From NCBI GenBank assembly GCA_000310025.1, contig FN648707.1, positions 44,587-89,217 of the forward strand: a stretch of DNA of 44,631 bases, given 5' to 3'. The DNA comes from Ectocarpus siliculosus. Taxonomy: Eukaryota > Sar > Phaeophyceae > Ectocarpales > Ectocarpaceae. The notes below the pieces were generated by a model. It did no database searches. It worked only from the letters and a program-made list of their open reading frames with translations, and was not told the origin of the DNA. A program made the translations under genes and the position numbers. Every line of letters begins with the position of its first letter. Position 1 is the stretch's first letter. Below, piece by piece: positions 23,601 through 33,906 of the stretch.

Positions 23601-26600
23601 ATGCAGTGGAAGTCGTATACCAAGATATTGGGGGTATCTATGCTATCACACACAACAGTAGTCGCAGCAACACCCACCGCAACGCCAAGCCTATACTCCC
23701 AACGTGGTACATACTACCAGCAGACCACGACGGCGAATAGGCTTACCATACCATCCTATGTACCATACCATATGGTCACAACCCCAAACAACAGCCACCA
23801 GACAGACAAGCCCATGAGACTACAAGGACAAGCCAGGCAAAAAACACAAGAACATGAGGCAAAATTCACTAATTGAGGAAGGTGCTACTGTGCTCTCTTT
23901 GAGGGTGGGATAGACACACATGACACAACACCACACCACAACGTGGGAACCAATCTTTGGAAATAATGAAATAATACAATTGTTGTACTGTTGTACATAA
24001 GGGTGGAGCCAAGCGGGATGAGGACCACCAACGAAACAAGCGGTTATTTGTCATGTAATTGAGAAGTGGGGGGTAATATAATACCACCATAAAAAAAGAC
24101 ACCGAGCTCCCGTTACTGACTGACGTTCATGCCCATCTCCGGGGAGATAAACAAGTGCAGAGATCGACCCATGGTGCCAAAATTTCACAAAAAGACGCCG
24201 CCTGAGTTGTTGGTACATGACCTACGCGTCCCCTACGAGCCGAGGCCAACGTTTCCGCAACCAACAGATCCACAGCATTCGTTGGTTTGTTGCAATGGTA
24301 CCGCATAGATGACTCAACCAAGGTGTCACGCGAGACAGCAGTTGCCATTATCCAAGTATACTGTGATTTGGTAAAGGCGATGGCCAAGTAGGCGGCTGGC
24401 GTATCTGCAGACTACGGCGTTGGTTTCTTGAGCGTTAAACGCCTTATCGTTGGTTGCCATGTCTCTCATCCAATGGAATGGAAGTTTGCAATTGCAACAA
24501 CATCAACCAGGTATACCAGGTATATCATACGAGCCAAGAATTGACAAGCAGCAGGAGTGCATCGTTTTATATGGTGTTTGCATTTCACCATAGACTATGA
24601 CTATGACTATGACTATGACTATGACTAGACTGTTGTGTGTATTCTAAAGCTAGGATACGGCGTATGCACACATGCACATGCATGCGATATTTGGCACCCA
24701 TGACGCCCACGGACAGACAGACACGTCCGTGCGGCCTGGCAGCTTTCAATCCATGCCACCGATCGTGACGGCCGACGGGTACAAATACAATACACACACA
24801 ATACACTGAGGCGTGCGTGTGCACAGTGGTTGGGTGTGGTCTACTCAACTCGAAAAAAAAAAGCTTATGCATACAATAGCAGGCCGTCGTATACTTGTAC
24901 GCGAATCAAGATAAGGGAAGCCAAATGATGCGCTGCTACAGAGTATTGTATGAATTCTCAACCCTTTTGCAAAGACTGTGTTCACGCCCACTTCCTTTCG
25001 AACAGGGTACAGTACACATCATCTCCAACGGTCATTCAGTCCTCTTTCGAAAAATGTATGTTACTATGCATACAGGTACTACTCTGTACTTGACATCACG
25101 ACCGTTTTCGAAACAAAACAAAACAGCTGGCAGGGCATCTGCTGCAGTGGGCAACTCCTGTGCACAGACATGCCTGCATGCGCACTTGCAGCACTCACAT
25201 TGGGAAGCTTAACCTTGTTGTGGAACTTGTCTACGGCCCTCTCTCCCGCCTCCCGCGTCTGGTACGTCAGGAAAGCGCAGCCTGTTTTTTGTGTTGAGGC
25301 GGAAACATGCGCATGAAATAGATGCAAACGTCCAATGTTGCCGTTTACATCGAGGTGCAAGGGATGTATGTGTCAAGATGGCGGTCGCAGTTGTCACTTA
25401 AGCTCGGAGTTAGCGAAGCAGTCAGCACTTCGCCTAGAAAACTACCATGGCAGTCTGTGACAGTAGTGCATTTCTCGCTGACTCTTCGACGAACTCTTCT
25501 CTCTGGAACGGGTAACTAGAAAATGCAGTTGTAGTGTACGCATACGTACGAGTGGGTTTGCAACTTAACCCTGTTGTACTGAACGGTAAAAGATCAAGCT
25601 GCTGTAACTTCTACTTGTATAATAGTATACCTCTTTTCTACACGTCAAAGCAGACCTTTCGATATCGTGTATGCATGGATTCCGTGCAAGGCATGGCATT
25701 CAAGCACCGACAGCAGCGGCGGCCTGCCAGGATCTATAATCTGAGCAGGTAGACATGTCAGAGTATGTATCATGTACCCTGCTGCTGCTACTGCTGCTGC
25801 ATACGCGCACAATATCATAGCGTCGTCACCGTTTCCTACACGCATACAAGTACAAGTGTACGGAAATCGAAAGCTTGGGGGGGATTTCGGTTCGACTTCA
25901 CGGCAATCGATTCCGAATAGATTGCTGCGGTGTTCGCTGCCCGCAAGTCGAGCTAGTCCATACCCATGAAAGATCGAGCTTGGTGCGCGGAAATATGGAC
26001 ATGTCTAACTAATGTACAAGAGCGACAAATCGAGAGATCCTCTGCCGTCGCTCGGCAGTTCGGCGAAAAAATAGTTCGAAAAAAAGATCCGTGATGTGCA
26101 CATGCTGGATGGAGGTTGCCAAATACTGGTCGCCGGACACAAGGAAAAAGGAAAAGTATCATCGGTCTCTGCTGACACACACTTTTGGCCCCAAGGGGAT
26201 ATAACGGTGATCCACATCATACAGCAGTAGTATACACCACACACCAGTGGCGAGCCCTCATTCGACATGGATGGATAGGTACCGTATTATACCGTAGGGA
26301 CTTGCAGCGTCTACCTATACCTACACAACCCCGCACCGATTTGCGGTACGTCCGCCGAATTTCAACGTCCGATTTGCGGATGGCCCGCCCCGAATTTCAA
26401 CGTCAACGTGTACCAGTGTACCAGATACCAGACCCAACCAAAACACCAAGGCGCGCCAGGAACCCAATCCTTCGCAAAAAAAACCACACCAACCAGGCAC
26501 ACCGGCCTGGCGTGTCCAACCAGGGCGGCGCACCCAGAAAAGGCGCCCCCGATACACGACACACCCACGAAAACAAAAAGACGTGTGGTCGTGGTGCAAC

Positions 26601-28068
26601 GGTGCAACCTCATCCCACGAACGTCCGTCTAGTGCAGGGTTACGCGTAAAACAGCAGTGCAGCCAAAAACTGTTCATCTTTCAAATATGTCTGTTCAAAG
26701 GAAAAAAATAGGTGACACACACTATAACCAATGATTATGATGTAGACCCGCAACACACGAACCCGTTTGCAGGGACAAATCTGTATCTAGATAATCCATC
26801 CCGAAACGCGCGCCGTTTGTGTCCCCAACAAGGGTCACCGGTCAAGAGAACTAAAAAACACGCGGTGACCCAACAAACTATCGGCAATTGCAACTTGTTC
26901 GGGCTGTGCTATGGCTGGCAGCACTGATGCGTATGCACACAAAGTGCGAGCTTGCTGCCGCGGCACAGCGCCTATTAGATCAAGAGCACGACGGTGGATC
27001 ATCCTCCGATTTTCGATTTTCGACTCTTTCCATCTACCTGGGTTGGAGGAAAAAAGCAGCCAGAAAGAGACAAAGAGACACCCTGCTGCTGCTGCTGCAG
27101 GGAGAGGAAAGGAAGCCAGGGCATCGCTCGGGGCCCACAGGCTCGGGTGCCATGCCAGCCCTGCCACGTGCGCTACCCGCTGCTGCGGGGCCGGATCCGA
27201 CTCTTCTATGTCGGGAGGATCGATCCCTCGATGTGCAAAACACAAAATACCCCCGCCGGACAAACGTTTGTAGACACAACAAGCAACACGGAAAATCTCG
27301 CTCTCTCTATTGTCTGTCGTTTTATCTCATTTTGATGTCAACACGGCGCCGTAGGTTGCCCGACCTCAAGCGCCAAACTTGCTCTTTGAGGCACAGCCTC
27401 GGTCTTAGCGAGGCCCTACTTGTACGCGTGTGCGGGAGTCTCACAACTCACCACGGTGTGCGTCTGTTTGCCGATCTCGGATGACCATGATGTGGGCAAT
27501 CGGTCCCGCCTGCTCAAACAGAGGCCGCAACTGGTCCTCGTCCATGTCCTTGGGCACCTACAGCACGCAGCAGCAGCAGCAGCGTCAGCAGCAGCAGCAG
27601 CAGCAGCGGTTGGCAAAAATCAGCAACAGCAGGTCATCCGTGCCTCCTTTCTTTTTTGCCACACACGAACGCAGCGCTACAGGTTGTCGAGGATCGCGGC
27701 GGCATGCCGCCCGGCCGCTAGTTGCCGCTAACCAGCTCGGTCAGAAACTGCTGTGTTGCAATGCACAGGTGGATGCTGGACGGCACAGCAGACACTGGGA
27801 AGCCCCTTTTTCAGAAGAGAGGAGGGTCATCGAAATTGCAGCCGCCAACAACACAACCGCTCTGCCGCCGGAGACACAAAGAGATGGGTTACACCCCACA
27901 CACACACACACGAGGGCAACCGCCAGAATTGCAACACGTGTGGGGTGCTCGGCGGGGCTGGAGCGAGGCTGCCGCAGCACGACTCCTCTTGCACCGAGAT
28001 CCATCGGAGACAACAAGACAGGGTTCCCATGTGTGATGCAACGACGTTTTTATGGCACAAAAACAACA

Positions 28069-28104
<36 letters not shown>

Positions 28105-28194
28105 TTTGCTCGCCTGTCCCACGAATAGCTTCAGTGGTGTGCCTTCCATTGTTGCTCCTGATTCGGGATAGTGCTGCTCGATTGACGTTGCCAT
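14644..28194 (-). CDS. CELF/Bruno-like RNA-binding protein, three RRMs, 13 exons
   Basis: Exons in transcript order: 28194-28114, 27557-27452, 25281-25214, 23375-23318, 22690-22569, 21889-21773, 21388-21143, 20349-20200, 19947-19782, 17727-17584, 16589-16472, 15618-15397, 14947-14644 (TGA). Phases match at all 12 junctions, giving 633 residues. RRM1 is about 22-96 (KLFVGQ, CAFLTY, QVRPAD), RRM2 about 118-196 ([23 protein letters not shown]), RRM3 about 378-452 ([28 protein letters not shown]). A long Gly/Tyr/Pro/Gln-rich linker separates RRM2 from RRM3, and the C terminus (about 459-633) is Gly-rich. This 2+1 RRM layout and the RRM3 signature are diagnostic of the CELF/Bruno/BRN family, which controls splicing, translation and decay by binding U/G-rich or CUG-rich RNA. 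FCA-type proteins lack this RRM3. Start: ATG 28194 ([13 protein letters not shown]). Intron 1 needs a GC donor. Introns are 252-2,170 bp and hold most repeats of the region. Confidence 0.9.
14947..14953 (-). promoter_or_regulatory. Tandem CAGCAG acceptor (NAGNAG) of the last CELF-like exon
   Basis: On the minus strand the intron ends in CAGCAG. Using the first AG starts the exon at 14950, using the second at 14947. Both keep frame and differ by one Ser codon. NAGNAG acceptors are a known source of one-residue isoforms; use of both here is inference. Confidence 0.6.
15678..15701. repeat. Telomere-like TTAGGG/TTGGGG patch (CELF-like intron 11)
   Basis: Degenerate units of TTAGGG, TTGGGG and TTGGG on the plus strand. 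It is too short to be a telomere and is an interstitial patch. Confidence 0.5.
18665..18902. mobile_element. Foldback MITE-like element, copy B, in CELF-like intron 9
   Basis: About 238 bp bounded by ACCGT and ACGGT. The outer arms 18666-18696 and 18871-18901 are perfect 31-nt inverted repeats, and weaker pairing continues inward for roughly 45 more bases (ATTTTCAA.GCG ... TCTCCACAACCA). It shares layout with copy A: ATTTTCAAAG lies 37-38 nt inside the left end in both, and the central section (GGGCGG, TTG.AA, CTC.TCGAG, GCTTTCC, GTATC) is alignable. There is no clear target duplication. It is noncoding. Confidence 0.7.
19075..19104. repeat. (AGATTA)5 microsatellite
   Basis: Five perfect hexamer units inside CELF-like intron 9. 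Confidence 0.9.
19757..19773. repeat. TTAGGG-like patch next to a splice donor
   Basis: CTAGGGTTAGGGTTTAG on the plus strand lies 9 nt beyond the end of CELF-like exon 9 (19782). The transcript therefore reads CCCUAACCCUA just inside the intron. Confidence 0.55.
20161..20192. repeat. (TAGTGGTA)4 microsatellite
   Basis: Four perfect octamers just inside CELF-like intron 8, starting 8 nt from the donor at 20199. On the transcript they read UACCACUA repeats. Confidence 0.9.
20771..20803. repeat. (CCTTA)n microsatellite
   Basis: About six CCTTA units with one C-to-T change, in CELF-like intron 7. Confidence 0.8.
20991..21035. repeat. (CAAGACAGA)5 minisatellite
   Basis: Five perfect 9-nt units in CELF-like intron 7. 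Confidence 0.85.
23473..23640. repeat. 66-bp tandem repeat, about 2.5 copies (CELF-like intron 3)
   Basis: Units begin at 23473, 23539 and about 23606, with shared motifs GTGGACATCG, CCAAGATATCATG and TTCACCATCG.CATGGACG. The third is partial. Preceded by ATCATC-rich sequence (23395-23470). Confidence 0.75.
24129..24391 (+). pseudogene. Possible relic coding sequence inside CELF-like intron 3
   Basis: On the strand opposite to the host gene, an ATG frame runs 24129-24308 (59 aa). A second frame without its own ATG runs 24221-24391 (56 aa, TAG) and overlaps it. The second frame reads like folded protein ([20 protein letters not shown], then an [17 protein letters not shown] end). Together they look like one ORF split by a frameshift, perhaps from a mobile element. 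I do not recognise the family, and no neighbouring repeat marks its edges. Confidence 0.25.
24594..24623. repeat. (ACTATG)5 microsatellite
   Basis: Five perfect hexamers in CELF-like intron 3. Confidence 0.9.
27568..27606 (-). repeat. CUG-repeat tract before the exon 2 acceptor of the CELF-like gene
   Basis: The plus strand shows five CAG, a CGT, then seven CAG. The transcript therefore carries twelve CUG triplets with one interruption. The tract ends 10 nt upstream of the TAG acceptor at 27560-27558 and takes the place of the polypyrimidine tract. CELF proteins are the CUG-binding family, so this is a candidate self-binding site. Confidence 0.85.
28071..28102 (-). repeat. (CT)16 microsatellite, GA-rich on the transcript
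   Basis: Sixteen CT units on the plus strand. On the CELF-like transcript this is a (GA)n tract beginning about 11 nt after the exon 1 donor at 28113. Purine-rich tracts can help recognition of weak 5' splice sites; that role is inference. Confidence 0.9.
28112..28114 (-). promoter_or_regulatory. Non-canonical GC 5' splice site, intron 1 of the CELF-like gene
   Basis: Exon 1 must end after the codons for LFVGQ so that exon 2, beginning VPKDM, completes RRM1 strand beta-1. The junction reads CAG/GCGAGC on the minus strand. The only nearby GT would delete Val-Gly-Gln from the RNP2 motif. GC-AG introns are a known minor class. Confidence 0.65.
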
Positions 28195-28264
28195 CCCTGC
28201 CAGAGACACACACGCCAGGCCCAGGCTCCAGGCTTAACGCTACACGCCGAGAAGAAGAGCGTTT

Positions 28265-28265
<1 letters not shown>

Positions 28266-28295
<30 letters not shown>
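28266..28295 (-). repeat. CUG10 on the sense strand upstream of the CELF-like start codon
   Basis: Ten perfect CAG on the plus strand, 71 nt before the ATG at 28194 in transcript direction. If transcription starts upstream, the 5' UTR carries (CUG)10. Confidence 0.9.
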
Positions 28296-28298
<3 letters not shown>

Positions 28299-29480
28299 AA
28301 CAGCAGTAGTCAGCCGCTCGCTCTCGCCACCGTCTTTTTTAATCTCTTGCTTCTTGTCGTCTCCGTTTTTTTTTTGCGAACAACAACACCAACAACTTTT
28401 GCTGCCCCCGCGCGCGCGCTTGCTGCGTTGCGCGTGCTCTTCCTGTGTGCACAGGGACACGTCGGCACTCCCACGCCCTCAGATGTGCTCGGCAACGACC
28501 CAGCAACCGCTAGCACACTCACTCCTCCTCCCTTTGAGAGAGAGAAGAAGAGATGGTATTGGTAGTATGTATGTAGCTAGCTGGCTGCTGGCTTCTCAAA
28601 GCGGGTAACCGCACCGAGACTGATGACGTCTTTTCATTGGTCAGCCGGTTAGGGCGGTCGATGCTACTATAATATGCACAATATAGAAGACACACAAAGG
28701 AACAGAAATTATTGTTGTCATCATCAGCTACAGCAGTACTACATAGATCAGTCGGCCACATGCTAACAACCTTTATTACGTTGTTGTACATCACACCACC
28801 ATTCATTGTTGTGTTTGCGGTGCCTCCCTCGCAAGTTCACTGCATGCAGCGAACCAACCAGTATACTGCAGGTAGACTGCGCCCTGAGGCACCCCGGCGT
28901 GGTGATCTACAGATGATCTCAGATATGTTCCCCAGGGGCCACATCGCAGATATTTTGTATGCATTCTACATTCAGCAGTACTTGGAGATCTGGTTCTTCT
29001 GGTTCTTCTTTTTGGTGGGCTTTTCACTCCAGCCAGCGATGTATGTCTACACGAGCATTACACAGCAGCAGCTGCTGCCATTGATCAGGGTCTACAGCAG
29101 CAGTAGTAGTCTAGACGTGATGTGTGCAGGCTCTCCAGGACTGCTGCGCAGGCTCTCCAGGACGCGGGGGGTATCGTCCACCACGCGTTTGTTTTTGTGG
29201 ATTGTCAGTTGTTGCGGAATATATTTTCTTCTATATATATACGCAAGGCACCCACCGCACAGCAACAACTTCCTCATCACTCACTCAATGCGAGAGATAG
29301 ATGCCATTTCATTATTCAAAACGACGGTTTGCCTTAGACTATAGTCTAAAAGACTTGGTAGCATGCATACAGCATTAATATATCCATTCATCATCAGCGA
29401 GTGGCCGTAGTATTATTTACAAGAGAAAGCACACTATCTACCACATACATGCAATATTATTGAACGTTCCAGAGGTTGAC

Positions 29481-29506
29481 ACGTACGTACGTACGTACGT
29501 ACGTAC
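29481..29506. repeat. (ACGT)6.5 self-complementary microsatellite
   Basis: Perfect ACGT repeat of 26 nt. Every unit is its own reverse complement, so it can form a hairpin or cruciform. Confidence 0.9.
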
Positions 29507-31084
29507 CGTGCCTGTCTCGTGTGGCTGCTGGGTTCTTGTTGTATACTGGTAGACTTCACAATAGTCTCACTCACTCATAATCGCGCGACCGCAGAATGTC
29601 CGACCGACTCTGGTGGTGGTCCGGCTGCCGGCGCAAGCCCACAAAAACTAACTAACTGCAGGTTTGCTCTGCTGCAACCTTTCTTCCTTCACGAACATCA
29701 AACGCCCTCCCTCACGAAGACCTTTGAAACTTTGATTCGATCGAGTTTTGTACGCGGGAAAACAGCAGTATGCATAGTAGTAGTGAGGTCTACGATACAT
29801 GAACAGGACTGATGATGCAATACAAATAAATTCCCATTGAGTGAAGCCCAAAATGTACTGAATGAACGAGGAATTAAAACAGCAGCGAGGAACACGCGAA
29901 GAAACGACGTCAACTACAGCAGCAGTAGCTTCTTCTCGGATCGAGCCTCAACGTCCTATTTGTGGAGACATTGTAAACAGTCGCCCCGGTCGCTGCTCAG
30001 TCAGTCACACTACAGTACTACAATTGTAACCTTCAAAGAAATATTATATAGACTGCTGCTGCTGCTGTAGTCTATATCGCAAAAAACTACCTCCACACTA
30101 CTACTACAGTTTATGTAGTCTAGGACCCTGCCCGTTGAGCTGTAGTTCTAGCCGTTTTTCTTTAAGCCAACCCGAATCTCTGCGGGCGCCAAGAACTACG
30201 CTGCCTGAACGGAAGTATTTGTTGTACGGTCTCTCTCCGTGTCGTGCCCATGGGTGGTGGGCCCGAGATCGATCCGAGATCAACCTATGTGTCCCTTTGG
30301 GGCCCACCATCATTATCAACTCGAGATCACGAAAAAAAATTAGCATCAGACGTGCAGATGCGGCGAAGAAGATACGTAGATCGACAAGAAGACGGGGAAC
30401 TCGCGGGCGGGAGTCTTAGTCTTAAGTCTTGTTCTGAAATTTCGCAACAAAAAAACAAGAAGGCAGGCCATCGGATGACTCATCACTCATACTGCCGACC
30501 TTCCGGAGATGATGCCATCGGCCTTAAAGCTTTCTCTCCTTGGGGGCAGGCTCGAAACTCTCTTCATCATCAGCAGAGTATGTACGTACTGGATACAGGT
30601 TCGAACAATCCAATCGTAACCAACCGTGCTACGAAATACCAAAAGCACCCAAGTCAACCACGAAGACAAGACTGAAACAACGCGTGGTATCCGGCCAATC
30701 ACACCTCAATCAGGGACAACGGTGGTGGCACGGCAGTAGCTGTAGTTAGCCCACAGGTGAGACTAACGAATAACAATAGCAACAAGTGGGACCGGGACAT
30801 TTTGACATTTTACTCTACTGCAGACCGGCGGAATCGGATGTAGCAGCACGCGCGTGCGAAAAACGAGACCCCAGCACGCGCACACATTTCCGCTCCTGCT
30901 GCTCAGCATTCTGGACCGACAGCAAGCAGGCGCAGTGACCTGCCAAACGCATTGCACCGTTTGCCGTCCGCCAGTATCGACGGGTTTTGGGACTAACAGC
31001 ATTCTACGTTTCGACGGCAGCCCCCTTCAATCCACCAACCTATAGCCTAGATTTTTCGACAATACATGCGACAGCTACATCATT

Positions 31085-31261
31085 ATGGCGCAAAACGGAA
31101 AGACCTACGATTACATCATCAGCACCCCCGCCAACCTCGGGCTCAAGCCCGACCTCCAAAAACAGCACACAACAGTCACTCTACATCTGCCTCGAAAAAA
31201 AAAACGGATCAAACCAGACCGTGTTAACAAAGCCAACTTGTTTACCCTTGGCCGAAGGTAG
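31085..31261 (+). CDS. Unrecognised small protein or first exon
   Basis: An ATG frame of 58 codons ending in TAG. The sequence is not low-complexity: it begins MAQNGKTYDYIISTPANLG, has a basic PRKKKRIKP cluster (nuclear-localisation-like) and ends with NKANLFTLGRR. The stop TAG overlaps an excellent donor AAG/GTAGGT at 31258, so this may instead be exon 1 (31085-31257, phase 2) of a longer gene. An in-frame stop lies upstream, which supports the ATG. Candidate downstream exons between 31700 and 32060 are open in several frames and I could not choose one. Family unknown. Confidence 0.4.
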   Translation: MAQNGKTYDYIISTPANLGLKPDLQKQHTTVTLHLPRKKKRIKPDRVNKANLFTLGRR

Positions 31262-32420
31262 GTGTCAAGCATCAACGGGGCAAGCACGCATCGACATGCC
31301 TCTCTCATCAAGCAATGATGCACAGCAGTCGCGATAGAAAAGTACTAGCGCCATTTCCAATACAGTGAAACACATTTTTGGAGGGACACATCTTGCAAGT
31401 CTCCGGGCAGTGTTCCTGTTGCCGATGAAATAACTAACTCAGGCCGTAAATTTACGACTCGTCTGGTGAAATCGCACCACTAAAGAATGACACCCGGGTG
31501 AGAAAATGGGGGACCTAAACTTACCCACCAGATGGTGTACTGTACGGCTCTCGACCGACACTCACCTGACCAGTGCACCGCGAAACAAGTACCGGTAGGG
31601 TTGTTGGATCGGCAGAACTAGCCTGGCCTCTCTATCCTACCCAAACCCACGCCAGAACAACAACAGCAACAACAACCGTGACGACGAAATACCGCATACC
31701 GTGTCCAATGCATACGGTACGGTTGTTTCTCTGCCACCGTGCCGTGCTGTCGACTACAGCCGAATTGTAACCGCCACGTTGATACGAGAACATGCGAGCT
31801 CGCTGGGGTTTGACAAGGTTGCCCTCGGCACAAGCAAACTCGACACCGTTCACCTTTGGCGGTTCCTTTTTTTCTACCTTGAACGCCAGCAAGAAAAACG
31901 ACACGGTAAAGACCGTTTACACTACCGTACCGAATCTCGACAGCGACGCAGCTGCTTTGCCCTCCGGAATGGCCGATAATGTAGCAGACCGCAATCTCGC
32001 GTACCATCCCCTCTCCCCTCCTCCTCTTCCTCCATTGTTCCATCCCGTTCCATGAAAGCGGCACTGTGATGACGGAGAGTCACGGGTGCAGCGCAAGAGG
32101 GGAGGGAGGGTGTCAGTTGCGAACACCAATAGGGCTTCAAGACATTGCCTTCCGAACACATACTACACGACGCCACCGTGCACATATAATATGTATGTAT
32201 CGCAAGAGAGACTAGAGTGCGCACGCGCTTTGTTTGTTTCTCATTCCCGCAGAGAAGACAGGCTCGCGTGGAACATCGGAGGGCCAGGCTCCCAACACAT
32301 TTAACCAAATGTCCCTGATATTTCCCACTAAACGAGGCACTTGGCACTTTCGTAAGGGGATACGCGCAGGTCTCGGCATGCGTTGTCCTGGTATCACGGT
32401 AAAGACCACTGCTATTCGAT

Positions 32421-32476
32421 TGCAGTAAGGGCCTTCGGTAAAGAAACGTCGATTTGGGGTCGAGGTTCAATTTCCT
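32421..32476 (+). repeat. 57-bp dispersed repeat, copy 1
   Basis: Aligns with 33850-33906 in the same orientation. Shared blocks are TGCAG.TAAGG, AAGAAACGTC, GGGTCGAG and TCAATTTC, roughly four bases in five identical. Probably a piece of an old mobile element. Confidence 0.55.
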
Positions 32477-33849
32477 ATGTCGTCACCACGATCGAGCAAT
32501 ACGTAGGCCATTGTATACTGTAGAGATTAGTGTAGGATCCGCGGCCGGGGTGTGTTTCTTAGTCGATTTTTCTTACAGTAGCCCTAGCCAAAATCCGATC
32601 CTTTTTGTTTGTTTCTAAAAGGTTTGTTTCTTAATCGTGTGCGGCAACTTTACTTACTGCACTCGAGAGTAGTCCGCACCAACACCAACAAGCACCAAAC
32701 ACAAATGTGGCTAATAACCGATAAACACAAAGGCGACAACACACATCGCGAAATTCTGCTCAACGCACCCTAATCACGACCATGCGTTGGCATTAGAGGG
32801 GCGCACACAATCAGACAAGGGCCAGAGAGCGAGAGTAATTCGAGTCGTCATCGCCCTCCGCTGGACGGTCTGCCTGTCTCAAGCTCGCGTGCACACACAT
32901 ACACATCGCCCACCACATGCTGCTAGAATACAATGTAGGACATCTGTGTTCGTTCATTGCTTTTAGGGCCCGATTGGAGTGCCCCTGTGGATTCTCCTCC
33001 GCTCAAGGGGGGCTGTCCTAGCCCCAAGACTCCGGGTCATTGTCGGGGGCTCCGTGGCATACTTTAGGCAATCACACGATACAAAAGGTTGTTCCGAGCA
33101 CCCGAAAAATCGTTCATCTGCGTATGTAGGTGTCTTGCGTCCCTGCTGCTGAAACAGTAGCACTTGCGCGGGGCAGGGCCTAACGAAAAAAGCGAAAGCT
33201 CGGGCTTAGTGCCGAAATACTGTGTAGCGCTTCTATTGGCTCGCTGACCGCACCACTTTGAGTGCAGTCTTGAAGGCAGTGACTCGTGTTACCGCCGTAC
33301 CGGTAAATCCCGGTAACAAGGTTGGGCTGATTTGCGGCATAATTGCCGGTACGTAATAACCTTATGCATATGGCGGACACGAATCACTGCATGAAGGAGG
33401 GGGCGTCATCGAACAGATACAACAGTCTTGAGCGCTCCGAGAAGAGAAGAACGAACTCGACCTTACGGGAAGGAGTGAGACACGTGCAACCCACGACACA
33501 CACACTCACAACTCCTCACAAGCACAGCCGGCAAAAAAAAGGCACGATGGCAGCAGATGTGCTTCTATTGGTGCCACGCGGTTGGAAGGCACATCTGTAC
33601 ACCATACGCGTTAAGCCCCCATAAAGAAAAGGGTTCGAGGAAAAAATGTTCAGCTTGTTTCTGTGCATAAGGTCGACCTAGACCTTTGGACAGAATCGAG
33701 AAGGCCGTGGGCAGTATTAAGCAGTACGGTTCCGATGCTGTGAGAGGCAGCTAACTGCCCGTTTGGGGCCATCATAGGGATGTAGAAAAGAGGGGGGGGG
33801 GTTAGCGTATGACCCGAGAGCCCGTCCAAGAAAACCTTCTTCTACAATG

Positions 33850-33906
33850 TGCAGATAAGGCCCGCAGGTAAGAAACGTCAAAATCGGGTCGAGCCTCAAT
33901 TTCTTA
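33850..33906 (+). repeat. 57-bp dispersed repeat, copy 2
   Basis: Second copy of the sequence at 32421-32476, followed by T-rich sequence containing TTTCTTA words. Confidence 0.55.

Noticed and set aside
28972-29050. Short minus-strand Lys-rich frame ending KNQISKYC
   Set aside because: It could be a terminal exon, but no upstream exon with matching phase was found.
28712-29344. 210-codon plus-strand ORF with hydrophobic segments
   Set aside because: Composition follows T-rich and CAG repeat sequence, other frames are also open, and no family is recognisable.
30595-30620. B-box-like GGTTCGAAC
   Set aside because: No T-stem pairing and no A box at the right distance.
31632-32064. Several overlapping ORFs on both strands
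   Set aside because: Three or more frames are open and protein-like at once; without transcripts none can be preferred, so no exon was called.
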